64,000 bases of DNA from Niveibacterium umoris (GTDB lineage Bacteria > Pseudomonadota > Gammaproteobacteria > Burkholderiales > Rhodocyclaceae): contig NZ_JACIET010000001.1 of assembly GCF_014197015.1 (NCBI RefSeq), positions 868,001 to 932,000 on the forward strand, written 5' to 3'. The notes below the pieces were generated by a model, which worked only from the letters and a program-made list of their open reading frames with translations, had not been told where the DNA came from and ran no database searches. The position numbers and the translations under genes were made by a program. Positions 45,566 through 53,982 of the stretch are shown here, piece after piece. Numbering within the stretch: position 1 is the first letter of the stretch; each line of letters starts with the position of its first letter.

Positions 45566-46944
45566 TGCGCCGCCCCGCTTCACTCGGCTCGCGACTGGCC
45601 TGGCTTTACTCGCTTGCCGCGGCGGGCGTGTTCAGCCTGGCGGCCTGGCTGATCGAGCAATCGGTTGAGGCGCACTTCGTAGAAGAAGACATGATGGTGA
45701 TGCAGGGCAAATTCGACATCGTTCGCGATGCGCTCGCACAACTCGACAGCGTTGCGGAGTTGCAAGCACTGCCCACACGCACCCGCGACGCTCTGATCGC
45801 ACACCCCGGTCTCGCGCTGCGCGTGGCGCGCAGCAATGGCGAAGTGCTCTATTCGTCGGCTCCGGCAGGCGAAGCGCTGCCCGAGTTCCCGCTGGTGATG
45901 GGCGCGCCGGAGGTACACAAGTGGTCGCGACACGGTATCGACCGCCGCGGTTTCACGGCCGAGGCGCCGGTTGCGGTGGCTGGCGAGCCCCCGCTGCTGG
46001 TTACGGTGGCGCTGGACATTGCGCATCACGAGCACTTTCTCCGCGGCTTCCGTCAGAGCCTGGCATTGGTGGTCGGCAGCGCGATCCTGCTGGTTGCCGC
46101 GCTGAGCTGGCTGATCACCCGTCGCGCGCTGCGTCCGATCCGCCAAATGGCGCACCTGGCGAGTGAAATGTCGGCCTCCCGGCTGGGGGAGCGGCTTAAG
46201 GTCGAGCGCTTGCCGCGCGAGTTGCATGAACTGGCCGAGGCCTTCAACGCGATGCTGGCGCGCTTGCAGGACGCGTTTGCGCGGCTGTCGGAGTTCTCGT
46301 CAGACCTCGCACACGAGCTGCGCACGCCGATATCGAACCTGACGATGCAGACCGAGGTATCGCTCTCGCGCCCCCGGACAGCAGACGAATACCGCGAGGT
46401 GCTGTTCTCGAGCCTTGAGGAGTACGAACGCCTGTCACGCATGGTCGCCGACATGCTCTTTCTTGCTCAGGCTGACAACGGCCTGATGGTGCCGCGCCGA
46501 GAATCGTTCGCCTTGCATGACACCGCGGATGCATTGATCGAATTCTTTGAGCCGCTCGCCAGCGAGCGAGCGCTTGTGTTGATCCGCAAGGGCGAAGCGC
46601 GGATCGAAGCGGATCCGCTGATGATCCGGCGGGCTATCGCGAACTTGCTGTCGAACGCGATTCGTCACGCAGACACCGGGACGGCGGTCGAGATCAAGAT
46701 CGAGACGGCCGATCGCGAGTGTTGCGTGTCAGTGAGTAACACGGGGGAGACCATTCCGCCGAATCACCTGAACCGCCTGTTCGATCGCTTTTACCGCGCC
46801 GACGCGTCGCGTACCCGCAGCGCTGAAGGCGCCGGTTTGGGTCTCGCAATCACCCGTTCCATCGTCCTCGCGCATGGCGGCCGGATCGATGTCGCATCCG
46901 AAAACCGCTTGAACGTTTTCACACTCTGGCTGCCACTCGACTGA
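45565..46944 (+). CDS. cusS: CusS-type heavy-metal sensor histidine kinase
   Basis: A 459-residue inner-membrane kinase. TM1 is about 10-30 and TM2 about 155-178 (ALVVGSAILLVAALSWLI), with a periplasmic sensor of about 120 residues between. Then come HAMP, the phosphoacceptor H250 in DLAHELRTPISNL, and an ATPase with ANLLSNAIRHA and GAGLGLAITRSIV. The periplasmic loop has a Met pair near TM1 (EDMMVMQG), which could bind Cu(I). Its start codon shares a base with the cusR stop. Confidence 0.92.
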   Translation: MRRPASLGSRLAWLYSLAAAGVFSLAAWLIEQSVEAHFVEEDMMVMQGKFDIVRDALAQLDSVAELQALPTRTRDALIAHPGLALRVARSNGEVLYSSAPAGEALPEFPLVMGAPEVHKWSRHGIDRRGFTAEAPVAVAGEPPLLVTVALDIAHHEHFLRGFRQSLALVVGSAILLVAALSWLITRRALRPIRQMAHLASEMSASRLGERLKVERLPRELHELAEAFNAMLARLQDAFARLSEFSSDLAHELRTPISNLTMQTEVSLSRPRTADEYREVLFSSLEEYERLSRMVADMLFLAQADNGLMVPRRESFALHDTADALIEFFEPLASERALVLIRKGEARIEADPLMIRRAIANLLSNAIRHADTGTAVEIKIETADRECCVSVSNTGETIPPNHLNRLFDRFYRADASRTRSAEGAGLGLAITRSIVLAHGGRIDVASENRLNVFTLWLPLD

Positions 46945-46990
46945 CGAGCCTGCCACGCGTACTCGTATCCCACATCACCCGAGCATACCC

Positions 46991-47293
46991 ATGACCGATT
47001 CCACCGATCCCGACGAAGTTGCCAACCGTATCGCCTTGCTTGCCGACCTGATTTTCGTAGCCTGCAAGAGCGAATCCGAGATGCCGCTGGAGCTGTGCAT
47101 CGCGGCCATGGGCTTTGCCGCGCGGGCGCTGAGCGCTTCGGATGTGCTGCAGCACGGCGGTGACCCGCAGGAGCGGATGGATGCGATCAAGAACCTGTTC
47201 GTGGCGGCCTTCGCGCACGACATGCAGGCGACGATCGCCGCGGTCGAGACTGAGCGGGTGATGCTTCGTATGACAGGCAGGCAGTCAGACTGA
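46991..47293 (+). CDS. Small hypothetical protein
   Basis: A 100-residue acidic, mostly helical protein with no signal peptide or membrane segment. I do not recognise its family. It follows cusS by 46 bases in the same direction without a clear Shine-Dalgarno. Coding use looks normal for the region, and the longest opposite frames give no recognisable product, so I keep it at moderate confidence. Two Cys are present (C25, C36); a metal role would be speculation. Confidence 0.5.
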   Translation: MTDSTDPDEVANRIALLADLIFVACKSESEMPLELCIAAMGFAARALSASDVLQHGGDPQERMDAIKNLFVAAFAHDMQATIAAVETERVMLRMTGRQSD

Positions 47294-47321
47294 GAACGCG
47301 CTGCCAAGCTGATTCAGGACG

Positions 47322-47963
47322 CTATTCGCGGCCACCCGCGAGACGCAACCGGGCAGCGACAGCCGCGCGCTCATTGGCGAGCGCCCAACCGAGTGCGGTC
47401 AGGCCACGATCGCTGCGCAGGTTCGGATCGGCACCGGCGGACAGAAGCCTCTCGACGATCGCCAGATAACCGCCTCGCGCCGCAAGCATCAGTGCAGTTG
47501 CGCCGTTGTCGGCTCGCGCGTCGGTCACGGCGCCGGCCTCGAGCAGCCGCCGCACGATCGCCTCGTGGCCCATGTAGCTGGCGTAGTGCAGTGGTGACCA
47601 GGCATTGCGCACTTCGAGTGGCGCGTGGGCGGCAATGAAGGCTTCGACCGTCTCAAGGTGCCCGTTCATCGCCGCCAGGGATATTGCCGTCTCACCATGG
47701 CGACTACGCACTTCCGGGCGGGCGCCGCGCTCCAGCAGGTAGGTGACGATTGCGGTCTGGCCTTCACGTGCGGCCTGGATCAGCAAGGTACTGCCGTTCT
47801 CGTCGAGCCCATCAATTGGCCCGCCTTCGTCAAGATAGTCCCGCACCGGCGCAATGCGCCCGAGTTCAGCGCCGGTGCGCGCCGACGGAAGACTGGCAGC
47901 CGCCAGCGCAGACGCTGAAAGCGTCAGCCAGATGCAGCAAACGGCGCACCACGCCTGCCTCAT
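47322..47963 (-). CDS. Secreted ankyrin-repeat protein
   Basis: A 213-residue protein with an N-terminal signal peptide (CCIWLTLSASALAAA) and about five ankyrin repeats, each with the usual core (for example GETAISLAAMNGHLETVEAF and NGATALMLAARGGYLAIVERL). Probably periplasmic; ankyrin repeats bind proteins, and the partner is unknown. Its start overlaps the tatD stop by 4 bases, so it is translationally coupled to tatD. Confidence 0.85.
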   Translation of the reverse strand: MRQAWCAVCCIWLTLSASALAAASLPSARTGAELGRIAPVRDYLDEGGPIDGLDENGSTLLIQAAREGQTAIVTYLLERGARPEVRSRHGETAISLAAMNGHLETVEAFIAAHAPLEVRNAWSPLHYASYMGHEAIVRRLLEAGAVTDARADNGATALMLAARGGYLAIVERLLSAGADPNLRSDRGLTALGWALANERAAVAARLRLAGGRE

Positions 47964-48730
47964 CGCGCCGCGTCCTTGAACAACCGGAAGAAGTTGTTGG
48001 TGCTCGCCTCGGCGACTTCGTCGACCGAGATGCCCCGCAGCTTCGCGATTTCATGGGCGACGTACGGTACGTACGCGGGCTGGTTCAACTTGCCGCGGTA
48101 GGGCACCGGTGCGAGGTAAGGCGAGTCGGTTTCGATCAGCAGGCGATCGAGCGGCATGCGGGCGGCGACATCCTTGATCTGGGTCGCATTCTTGAATGTC
48201 ACGATGCCCGAAAACGAGATGTAGAAACCCTGATCCATCGCGCCGGATGCGACTTCCCACGTCTCGGTGAAGCAGTGCATGACACCACCACACGCCTCCG
48301 CGCCCTCCTCGCGCATCAGGCGCAGCGTATCGGCGGCTGCGTCGCGGGTGTGCACGATCAGGGGCTTGTCGCAGGCTCGCGCAGCACGGATGTGCTGGCG
48401 GAAGCGCTCCCGCTGCCACTCGGGCTGGTCCTTGTGCCAGTAGTAATCGAGTCCGGTTTCGCCTATCGCCACCACCTTCGGGTGCTGCGCGAGTTCAAGC
48501 AAGCGCGCCACGTCCGGGTCCTCACCTTCGGTGTGTTCCGGATGCACGCCTACCGAACAGAAGACGTTGGCATGCGCCTCGGCAATCGCCAACACGCCAG
48601 GCAGGCGTTCGACGCTGACGCCCGCGCACAGTGCGTGGCTTACCCCGGCCTCGCGCATGCTCGTGAATAGACTTGCGCCGAGGTCGACGAGGTCAGTGAA
48701 ATCGATGTGGCAGTGGGAATCGACGAACAT
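47960..48730 (-). CDS. tatD: TatD-family metal-dependent hydrolase (DNase)
   Basis: A 256-residue TIM-barrel hydrolase of the TatD/YcfH group. Metal-binding motifs: DSHCHIDF at the N-terminus, GETGLDYYW, IVHTRDA, MHCFTETWE and ETDSPYLAP. The neighbourhood (downstream of pilZ, holB, tmk and mltG) is the classic YcfH position. It probably acts as a 3'-5' exonuclease or deoxyribonuclease. Confidence 0.93.
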   Translation of the reverse strand: MFVDSHCHIDFTDLVDLGASLFTSMREAGVSHALCAGVSVERLPGVLAIAEAHANVFCSVGVHPEHTEGEDPDVARLLELAQHPKVVAIGETGLDYYWHKDQPEWQRERFRQHIRAARACDKPLIVHTRDAAADTLRLMREEGAEACGGVMHCFTETWEVASGAMDQGFYISFSGIVTFKNATQIKDVAARMPLDRLLIETDSPYLAPVPYRGKLNQPAYVPYVAHEIAKLRGISVDEVAEASTNNFFRLFKDAAR

Positions 48731-48746
48731 GGGTTTCTAAATGGCA

Positions 48747-48767
48747 ACGGCGGCAAGATGCCGCCGT
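48747..48767. terminator. Hairpin between pilZ and tatD
   Basis: ACGGCGGC and GCCGCCGT form an 8-bp stem with a five-base loop. Read leftward it is followed by ttgccattta, a weak U-tract, so it may be a partial terminator or an mRNA-stabilising hairpin after pilZ. Confidence 0.45.
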
Positions 48768-48787
48768 ATCGGTTGGGTGCGAGGCAG

Positions 48788-49150
48788 TCAGATGGTGTGC
48801 GTGGGGCGGTTGGAACCGATGTGCGCGCCGAGCACCTGCTCGATCTTCACGCGTACGGTGGAACCGCTCTCGTCTTCGGTGAACTGGACGCCGACGCCCT
48901 GCGTGCGGCCGGCTTGGGCGTTGGGCGGCGAACACCACACCACCTTGCCTTTTACCGGCAGTTTTGCGGGATCGTCCATCAGTTGCAGCAGCATGAAGAC
49001 TTCGTCGCCAAGCCCGTAGGTCTTGTTGGTCGGAATGAACAGCCCGCCGTTCTTGATGAAGGGCATGTAGGCCGCGAACAGCGCCGACTTCGAGTTGATG
49101 CTCAATGACAGTACCGCCGGACGGGCGATCGAGGGGGCAGGCGTGCTCAT
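48788..49150 (-). CDS. pilZ: PilZ-domain protein (type IV pilus assembly)
   Basis: A 120-residue single-domain PilZ protein (SINSKSALFAAYMPFIKNGGL; GKVVWCSPP; GVGVQFTEDE). Family members of this length next to holB are the founding PilZ group, needed for type IV pili. The usual c-di-GMP motif RxxxR is not evident, consistent with the canonical PilZ that does not bind c-di-GMP. It overlaps holB by 4 bases. Confidence 0.9.
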   Translation of the reverse strand: MSTPAPSIARPAVLSLSINSKSALFAAYMPFIKNGGLFIPTNKTYGLGDEVFMLLQLMDDPAKLPVKGKVVWCSPPNAQAGRTQGVGVQFTEDESGSTVRVKIEQVLGAHIGSNRPTHTI

Positions 49151-50190
49151 GCATTTCTCCCGGTGGCCATGCGGCGACAGTAACGCAGCAAGGTGTCTTC
49201 GAGCAGCAAGCGGGCGTTGAGCGGATGCGCGGCAACGCGCCGCAAATTCAATCCGTCATTGTAACAACCGAGCGCCTCTTCGGCGACGACACCTCGGACC
49301 AGGCTCGCAATCACCTTCTCCGCATCGCGGAAGTAGCGTACTGGCGCACCGAGCGCGGCGGCGCCGATGTCTGCGTACCAGCGCAGCAGCCAGTCGGCGA
49401 GACGCGGCATGTCGAAGCCTGCGGCCTGGGCATCCTTGCTGCGCAGCCAGGTGTCCCAGGTGCCGGCAAGTTCGACCGGATCGCGTTGTGGCAGGCTTCC
49501 GATGTCCTTCAGGAAGCGTGCGCGGCAGGCCGCGAGCGGCCCGCTTGCCACTTCTTCGGCTGCGACTGGCATGCCGCCGGTAAAGCCGAGCCAGGCTTCG
49601 GCGTCCTTGACGCCTTGCGTGGCCAGCCAGGCAGACGCGGTGCGTGAATCCGACGCGGGAAAGTCCCAACGCTGCGCACGACTGCGCAGGGTCGGCAATA
49701 GGCGATCGGGGGCGCGCGTCACCAGCAGGAACAGCACGCCGACTGGCGGCTCTTCGAGCAGCTTGAGCAGCCCGTTTGCAGTCACCGCGTTCATCGCCTC
49801 TGCCGGATCGACCAGTACGACACGCCGCTCGTCGCGGTGGCCTTTCTTGGTCAGTGCTTCCTGCAACTGGCGGATCTGTTCGACCTTGATCTGCCGTGAC
49901 TTGGCGCCATCCTTGTCGTTGTCGGCACCCTCCTCCGCGGCTTCGTCGGATTCCGGAACGATGCGGAACAGATCCGGGTGCGTCCCCGCGATGCGCCAGA
50001 CACAGGCTTCGCAATGTCCGCAGGCCTGACCGTCGGCGGCCGGGCTGTCGCACAGTCGCGCAGCCGCGACCGCTTCTGCGAACAGGCGCTTGCCGCCTCC
50101 CGCCGCACCGCAGAACAGCAGCGCGTGATGGCCACGTTCGCCCGCTGTGGCGAGCCTGCGCCAAAGCGTGTCGTGCCAGGGCAGGATCAT
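49147..50190 (-). CDS. holB: DNA polymerase III delta' subunit
   Basis: A 347-residue AAA+ clamp-loader subunit. The N-terminus has [20 protein letters not shown] in the P-loop position, then a Cys-rich zinc module ([17 protein letters not shown]) and [20 protein letters not shown]. The clamp loader places the beta sliding clamp on DNA. It overlaps tmk and pilZ by 4 bases each. Confidence 0.93.
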   Translation of the reverse strand: MILPWHDTLWRRLATAGERGHHALLFCGAAGGGKRLFAEAVAAARLCDSPAADGQACGHCEACVWRIAGTHPDLFRIVPESDEAAEEGADNDKDGAKSRQIKVEQIRQLQEALTKKGHRDERRVVLVDPAEAMNAVTANGLLKLLEEPPVGVLFLLVTRAPDRLLPTLRSRAQRWDFPASDSRTASAWLATQGVKDAEAWLGFTGGMPVAAEEVASGPLAACRARFLKDIGSLPQRDPVELAGTWDTWLRSKDAQAAGFDMPRLADWLLRWYADIGAAALGAPVRYFRDAEKVIASLVRGVVAEEALGCYNDGLNLRRVAAHPLNARLLLEDTLLRYCRRMATGRNA

Positions 50191-50804
50191 GTAAAGAACC
50201 GCTCCGCAAGCACCTTAAGCATCTCGTCGTAAATCGCCTCTGGTGAGCGCGTCGCGTCAAGCACGTGGAAGCGCGATGCGCACTGTCGGGCGCGTTCAAG
50301 GTAAGCGTTGCGGACGCGGCCGAAGAAGTCCGCCTGCTCGCGTTCGAAACGGTCGCTTTCACTCCGGTTCGCAGCGACACGCGCGGCGGCGATTTCCGGT
50401 GCGAGATCGAACAGGAAGGTCAGATCCGGCTGCCGTTTCGGGTGAACCCATGCTTCGAGCGTTTCAAATTTCGCGGCGGGCAAGCCCCGGCCGCCCACCT
50501 GATAGGCGTAGGTGGCGTCGGAAAACCGGTCGCTCACCACCCACTGACCGGCCGCGAGCGCGGGCTCGATCTTTACCGCCAGGTGTTCGCGCCGTGCAGC
50601 GAACATCACCAGCGCCTCGGTCTCCAGATGCATCGCGTCATGCAGTGCGAGTTCGCGCAGTTTCTCCGCCAGCGGGGTGCCGCCAGGTTCGCGTGTCTGG
50701 ACAACCTGCAGCCCCTTTGCCGCAATCCACGCCACGGCGGCTGCGATCTGTGTGCTCTTGCCGGCGCCGTCGATGCCTTCGAATGTGATGAAGCGTCCGC
50801 TCAT
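50187..50804 (-). CDS. tmk: Thymidylate kinase
   Basis: A 205-residue kinase making dTDP from dTMP. P-loop [12 protein letters not shown], then [15 protein letters not shown] and the substrate segment [19 protein letters not shown]. Coupled by 4-base overlaps to mltG upstream and holB downstream. Confidence 0.96.
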   Translation of the reverse strand: MSGRFITFEGIDGAGKSTQIAAAVAWIAAKGLQVVQTREPGGTPLAEKLRELALHDAMHLETEALVMFAARREHLAVKIEPALAAGQWVVSDRFSDATYAYQVGGRGLPAAKFETLEAWVHPKRQPDLTFLFDLAPEIAAARVAANRSESDRFEREQADFFGRVRNAYLERARQCASRFHVLDATRSPEAIYDEMLKVLAERFFT

Positions 50805-51808
50805 CCGTGATTGCCCTTGTGCTTCTGATAGCGCGCCACAGCCCGATTGTGTTCGTCGAGCGTACGCGAAAATTCGCTCGAACCGTCGCCGCGGGCCACA
50901 AAGTAAAGATAGGGGCTGCGCTGTGGATGTAGCGCTGCATGCAACGAGGCCTCGCTTGGCATGGCGATCGGCGTCGGTGGCAGGCCGCGGCGGGTGTAGG
51001 TGTTGTAAGGGGTGTCGGTCTGCAGATCGATCTTGCGCAGATTACCGTCGAATCGATCGCCGAGGCCGTAGATCACCGTCGGATCCGTTTGCAGCGGCAT
51101 GCCGATGCGAAGCCGGTTGTAGAACACCGAAGCGATCATCCCGCGGTCGGCGGCGGTGCCGGTTTCCTTCTCGATCAGCGAAGCCATGATCAGCGCTTCA
51201 TACGGGCTCTTGAGCGGAAGATCTGCTTCCCGTGCCGTCCAGGCCTTGTCGAGGTGTCGTGACATCGCGCGCTGCGAACGCGCGAACAGGGACAGATCGC
51301 TGCCGCCTTTGGCGTAGAAGTAGGTGTCCGGCATGAACATGCCTTCAGGATGTTCTGACTCGATGCCCAGCCGCTTCATGAGTTCCGCGTCGGTGAGGCC
51401 CGCTGTTTCCGTCTTCAGGCCTGGCAGGCGCGCGATCTCGTCACGCATGCGGCGGAAAGACCAACCATCAACGAGCGTGAACTCGCCCTGCGACGCATCG
51501 CCCCGTACCAGTCGCTTGAGCAGATCCCAAGGTGTAACCCCTTCGACGAATTCGTAGCTACCCGCCTTCACCCGGTTTGCATGGCCGCTGGCGCGCGCAA
51601 GGATTTCGAACAGCCAGGGGTTCAGATCGACTCCCGATGCAGCCACCTGCCGCGCGACCTGCCGCATGCTGCTGCCGGACCCGATCTCGATTTCCAGGGG
51701 TGACGTGCGCAGCGCTACCGGGCTGGTGAGCATCCAGAACAGCAACACCGCCAGCAGCGACAAGGCCAGCAGCGCAGCGAGGACCAAACGGGAAAAATAT
51801 GAACGCAT
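50801..51808 (-). CDS. mltG: Endolytic murein transglycosylase MltG (YceG family)
   Basis: A 335-residue inner-membrane lytic transglycosylase that ends growing peptidoglycan strands. One N-terminal membrane anchor ([20 protein letters not shown]), a LysM-like segment, then the YceG domain. The catalytic Glu is in [13 protein letters not shown], with [20 protein letters not shown] and [14 protein letters not shown] conserved. The ATG at 51808 puts the anchor at the very start; the frame is open 31 codons further but crosses the shared promoter. First gene of the mltG-tmk-holB-pilZ operon. Confidence 0.95.
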   Translation of the reverse strand: MRSYFSRLVLAALLALSLLAVLLFWMLTSPVALRTSPLEIEIGSGSSMRQVARQVAASGVDLNPWLFEILARASGHANRVKAGSYEFVEGVTPWDLLKRLVRGDASQGEFTLVDGWSFRRMRDEIARLPGLKTETAGLTDAELMKRLGIESEHPEGMFMPDTYFYAKGGSDLSLFARSQRAMSRHLDKAWTAREADLPLKSPYEALIMASLIEKETGTAADRGMIASVFYNRLRIGMPLQTDPTVIYGLGDRFDGNLRKIDLQTDTPYNTYTRRGLPPTPIAMPSEASLHAALHPQRSPYLYFVARGDGSSEFSRTLDEHNRAVARYQKHKGNHG

Positions 51809-51868
51809 CAAGGGAACCGCAGCGCCGATGTGGGGACGAATACCAGGAGGCGTCGCGCAGGCGCCCCT

Positions 51869-51894
51869 TGTGGGGGTCGTATAATAGCCCCACA
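51869..51894. promoter_or_regulatory. Divergent ygfZ/mltG promoter: TATAAT inside an inverted repeat
   Basis: TGTGGGG (51869-51875) and CCCCACA (51888-51894) flank TATAAT (51880-51885). The opposite strand reads TATTAT at 51886-51881, so the same site can serve ygfZ rightward and mltG leftward. No clear -35 on either side. Confidence 0.5.
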
Positions 51895-51932
51895 TGCGCA
51901 TTACCTGAATTCACACCAACTCCGAGAGCCTC

Positions 51933-52973
51933 ATGCAATCACCCTGGCTGCTTCACCTCGATCAGATTGGCGCCCGTTTTGCCGAGGGCGGATCAGGCAG
52001 CGTTTCGTTTGGCGACGATGCGCGTGCGGAAACCACCCGTGCTGCCAACGGGACGATCGTGGTGCCGCTCACGCATCTTGCGACCTTGAGGGCATCAGGC
52101 GAAGACGCTTCTGCGTTCCTGCACAACCTCTTCTCGAACGACATCAAGAAGCTTGAACTGCACGGCGCGCAGTGGAACAGCTTCAACAGCCCCAAGGGGC
52201 GCATGCTCGCGAGCTTTCTCGTCTGGCGCGACGGCAACGATTACATGTTGCAACTGTCTGCCGACCTGCTGGCGGCAATGCACAAGAAACTCGGCATGTA
52301 CGTGCTGCGGTCCAAGGTTCGGCTCAGCGATACGACGCCAGACCTCGCCGCGATCGGGCTTGCCGGCCCGGCAGTTGCGACGGCGCTGGATGCGGCTGGC
52401 CTCACGCTGCCGCCGGAAGCGATGAGCGCGACCCAGGGCGCGATCCAGGTCGTCAGGGTCGACCCCGCGCGCGTGCAGGTGATTGCACCAATCGCACAGG
52501 CCGCGGATCTCTGGAAGAAGTTCGCGGCGGCAGGCGCAGTGCCGGCCGGGACTGCCGCCTGGCGCTGCCTCGATATCCGCGCTGGCATTCCGGTTATCAC
52601 GCAGTCCACTCAAGATGAATTCGTCGCGCAGATGCTCAATTTCGAATTGATCGGCGGCGTCAGCTTCCAGAAGGGCTGCTACCCCGGCCAGGAGATCGTT
52701 GCGCGCACGCAGTATCTCGGCAAGCTCAAGAAGCGGATGTTCCTCGCGCACGCGGAGACGGCCCTTGCGCCTGCCGCCGGGCAGGATCTGTATGCACCTG
52801 ATTTCGGCGACCAGTCCTGCGGCAAGATCGTCCAGGTCGCGCCAGCGCCGGGCGGCGGTTTCGACTTGTTGGCGGTGGTGCAACTATCCAGCCGGGATGC
52901 GGATCAGGTGCGCATTGGCAGTCCCGATGGCGACATCATCCGCTTCCTGCCACTGCCTTACACCGTCAGCTGA
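51933..52973 (+). CDS. ygfZ: YgfZ/GcvT-like folate-binding protein
   Basis: A 346-residue tetrahydrofolate-binding protein involved in assembly or repair of certain iron-sulfur enzymes. The hallmark motif is FQKGCYPGQEIVARTQYLG, with the conserved Cys. The N-terminal part (FLHNLFSNDIKKL; WNSFNSPKGRML) matches GcvT-like folds. It is divergent from mltG and 8 bases before a DUF4936 gene. Confidence 0.92.
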   Translation: MQSPWLLHLDQIGARFAEGGSGSVSFGDDARAETTRAANGTIVVPLTHLATLRASGEDASAFLHNLFSNDIKKLELHGAQWNSFNSPKGRMLASFLVWRDGNDYMLQLSADLLAAMHKKLGMYVLRSKVRLSDTTPDLAAIGLAGPAVATALDAAGLTLPPEAMSATQGAIQVVRVDPARVQVIAPIAQAADLWKKFAAAGAVPAGTAAWRCLDIRAGIPVITQSTQDEFVAQMLNFELIGGVSFQKGCYPGQEIVARTQYLGKLKKRMFLAHAETALAPAAGQDLYAPDFGDQSCGKIVQVAPAPGGGFDLLAVVQLSSRDADQVRIGSPDGDIIRFLPLPYTVS

Positions 52974-52981
52974 TCGCGCGC

Positions 52982-53278
52982 ATGGCGGCGAGCGTCTTCA
53001 TCTACTACGCACTGCGGGCGGGGAGTGAAGAGCACGCTGCCGTGAGCGCTGTCGAATTGCTGGAGACAGTTGCCCGACGCTGCGGCGCGACTGGGCGGCT
53101 GATGCGCCGCGCCGACGACCCTCTGACCTGGATGGAAGTGTACGAGGGCGTCACCGACGTCCAGCGCTTGCGGACCGAACTGGATACCGCCCTTGAACGG
53201 AGCGGACTCGCAGCGTGGCTTGCCGGGCCGCGACATATCGAAGTCTTCGTGACGGTTCAAGCGCCCTCGTGTGCCTGA
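52982..53278 (+). CDS. DUF4936 family protein
   Basis: A 98-residue protein of the betaproteobacterial DUF4936 family. It starts SVFIYYALRAG, has TWMEVYEGV in the centre, and shows a ferredoxin-like alpha/beta pattern. Function unknown. It sits directly after ygfZ and overlaps the NRDE gene by 10 bases, so the three are probably co-translated. Confidence 0.8.
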   Translation: MAASVFIYYALRAGSEEHAAVSAVELLETVARRCGATGRLMRRADDPLTWMEVYEGVTDVQRLRTELDTALERSGLAAWLAGPRHIEVFVTVQAPSCA

Positions 53279-53979
53279 TTCTGCTGGCGTGGCACGTCCA
53301 TCCTGAGTTCCCGCTGGTGGTCGCGGCGAACCGAGACGAGTTCCTTGATCGGCCCACCCTGCCCGCACATCGCTGGCACGATCACCCGACCATCTTCGCC
53401 GGCCGCGACAGCCGTGCCGGCGGCACCTGGATGGGCATCACCGCCGACTGCCGCTTTGCTGCACTTACCAATTACCGCGATCCGGCGCTGCATCGCGAAG
53501 ATGCTGCAAGCCGCGGGCATATCGTGCGAGACGCCCTGCTCTCTAAGGACATCTCCAGCTTCCTCGAAAGCCTGCGCGACGCCCGCGATCGCTACAACCC
53601 GTTCAATCTGCTTGTCGGTGATGCACAGACGCTTTTCTGCCTGGAGAGCCGTGGTGGCTCGATTCAAACCTTGCCGCCCGGGATTCACGGCCTTTCAAAT
53701 GCGGACCTGAATACATCCTGGCCAAAAGTCGAAACCGGCAAACGCCGGCTCGCGGCGGTCTTGCCGGCACTACCTGCATGCGAGCGGTTGTTCGAGCTGC
53801 TGTCAGATACCGAGCAGGCGCCCGACGACGCCCTGCCCGCTACCGGCGTTCCGATCGAATGGGAGCGAATGCTTTCGGCAGCCTGCATCCGTGCGCCCGG
53901 ATACGGTACGCGCAGCCAGACTGTCGTGCTGTGGCCGAAAGGCGGAGCGGCCGTGCTCAGTGAACGCGTGCTGGCGTAA
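53269..53979 (+). CDS. NRDE-family protein (TANGO2 homologue)
   Basis: A 236-residue protein with the NRDE motif in VVAANRDEFLDRP, then GRDSRAGGTWMGI and FNLLVGDAQTLFCLESRGG. The start is a GTG giving Met-Cys-Leu-Ile; Cys at position 2 is conserved and could act as an N-terminal nucleophile. TANGO2 proteins are linked to heme and metabolite handling, but the reaction is unclear. The start lies inside the preceding gene; the frame is open further upstream without family match. Confidence 0.86.
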   Translation: MCLILLAWHVHPEFPLVVAANRDEFLDRPTLPAHRWHDHPTIFAGRDSRAGGTWMGITADCRFAALTNYRDPALHREDAASRGHIVRDALLSKDISSFLESLRDARDRYNPFNLLVGDAQTLFCLESRGGSIQTLPPGIHGLSNADLNTSWPKVETGKRRLAAVLPALPACERLFELLSDTEQAPDDALPATGVPIEWERMLSAACIRAPGYGTRSQTVVLWPKGGAAVLSERVLA

Positions 53980-53982
53980 GGG

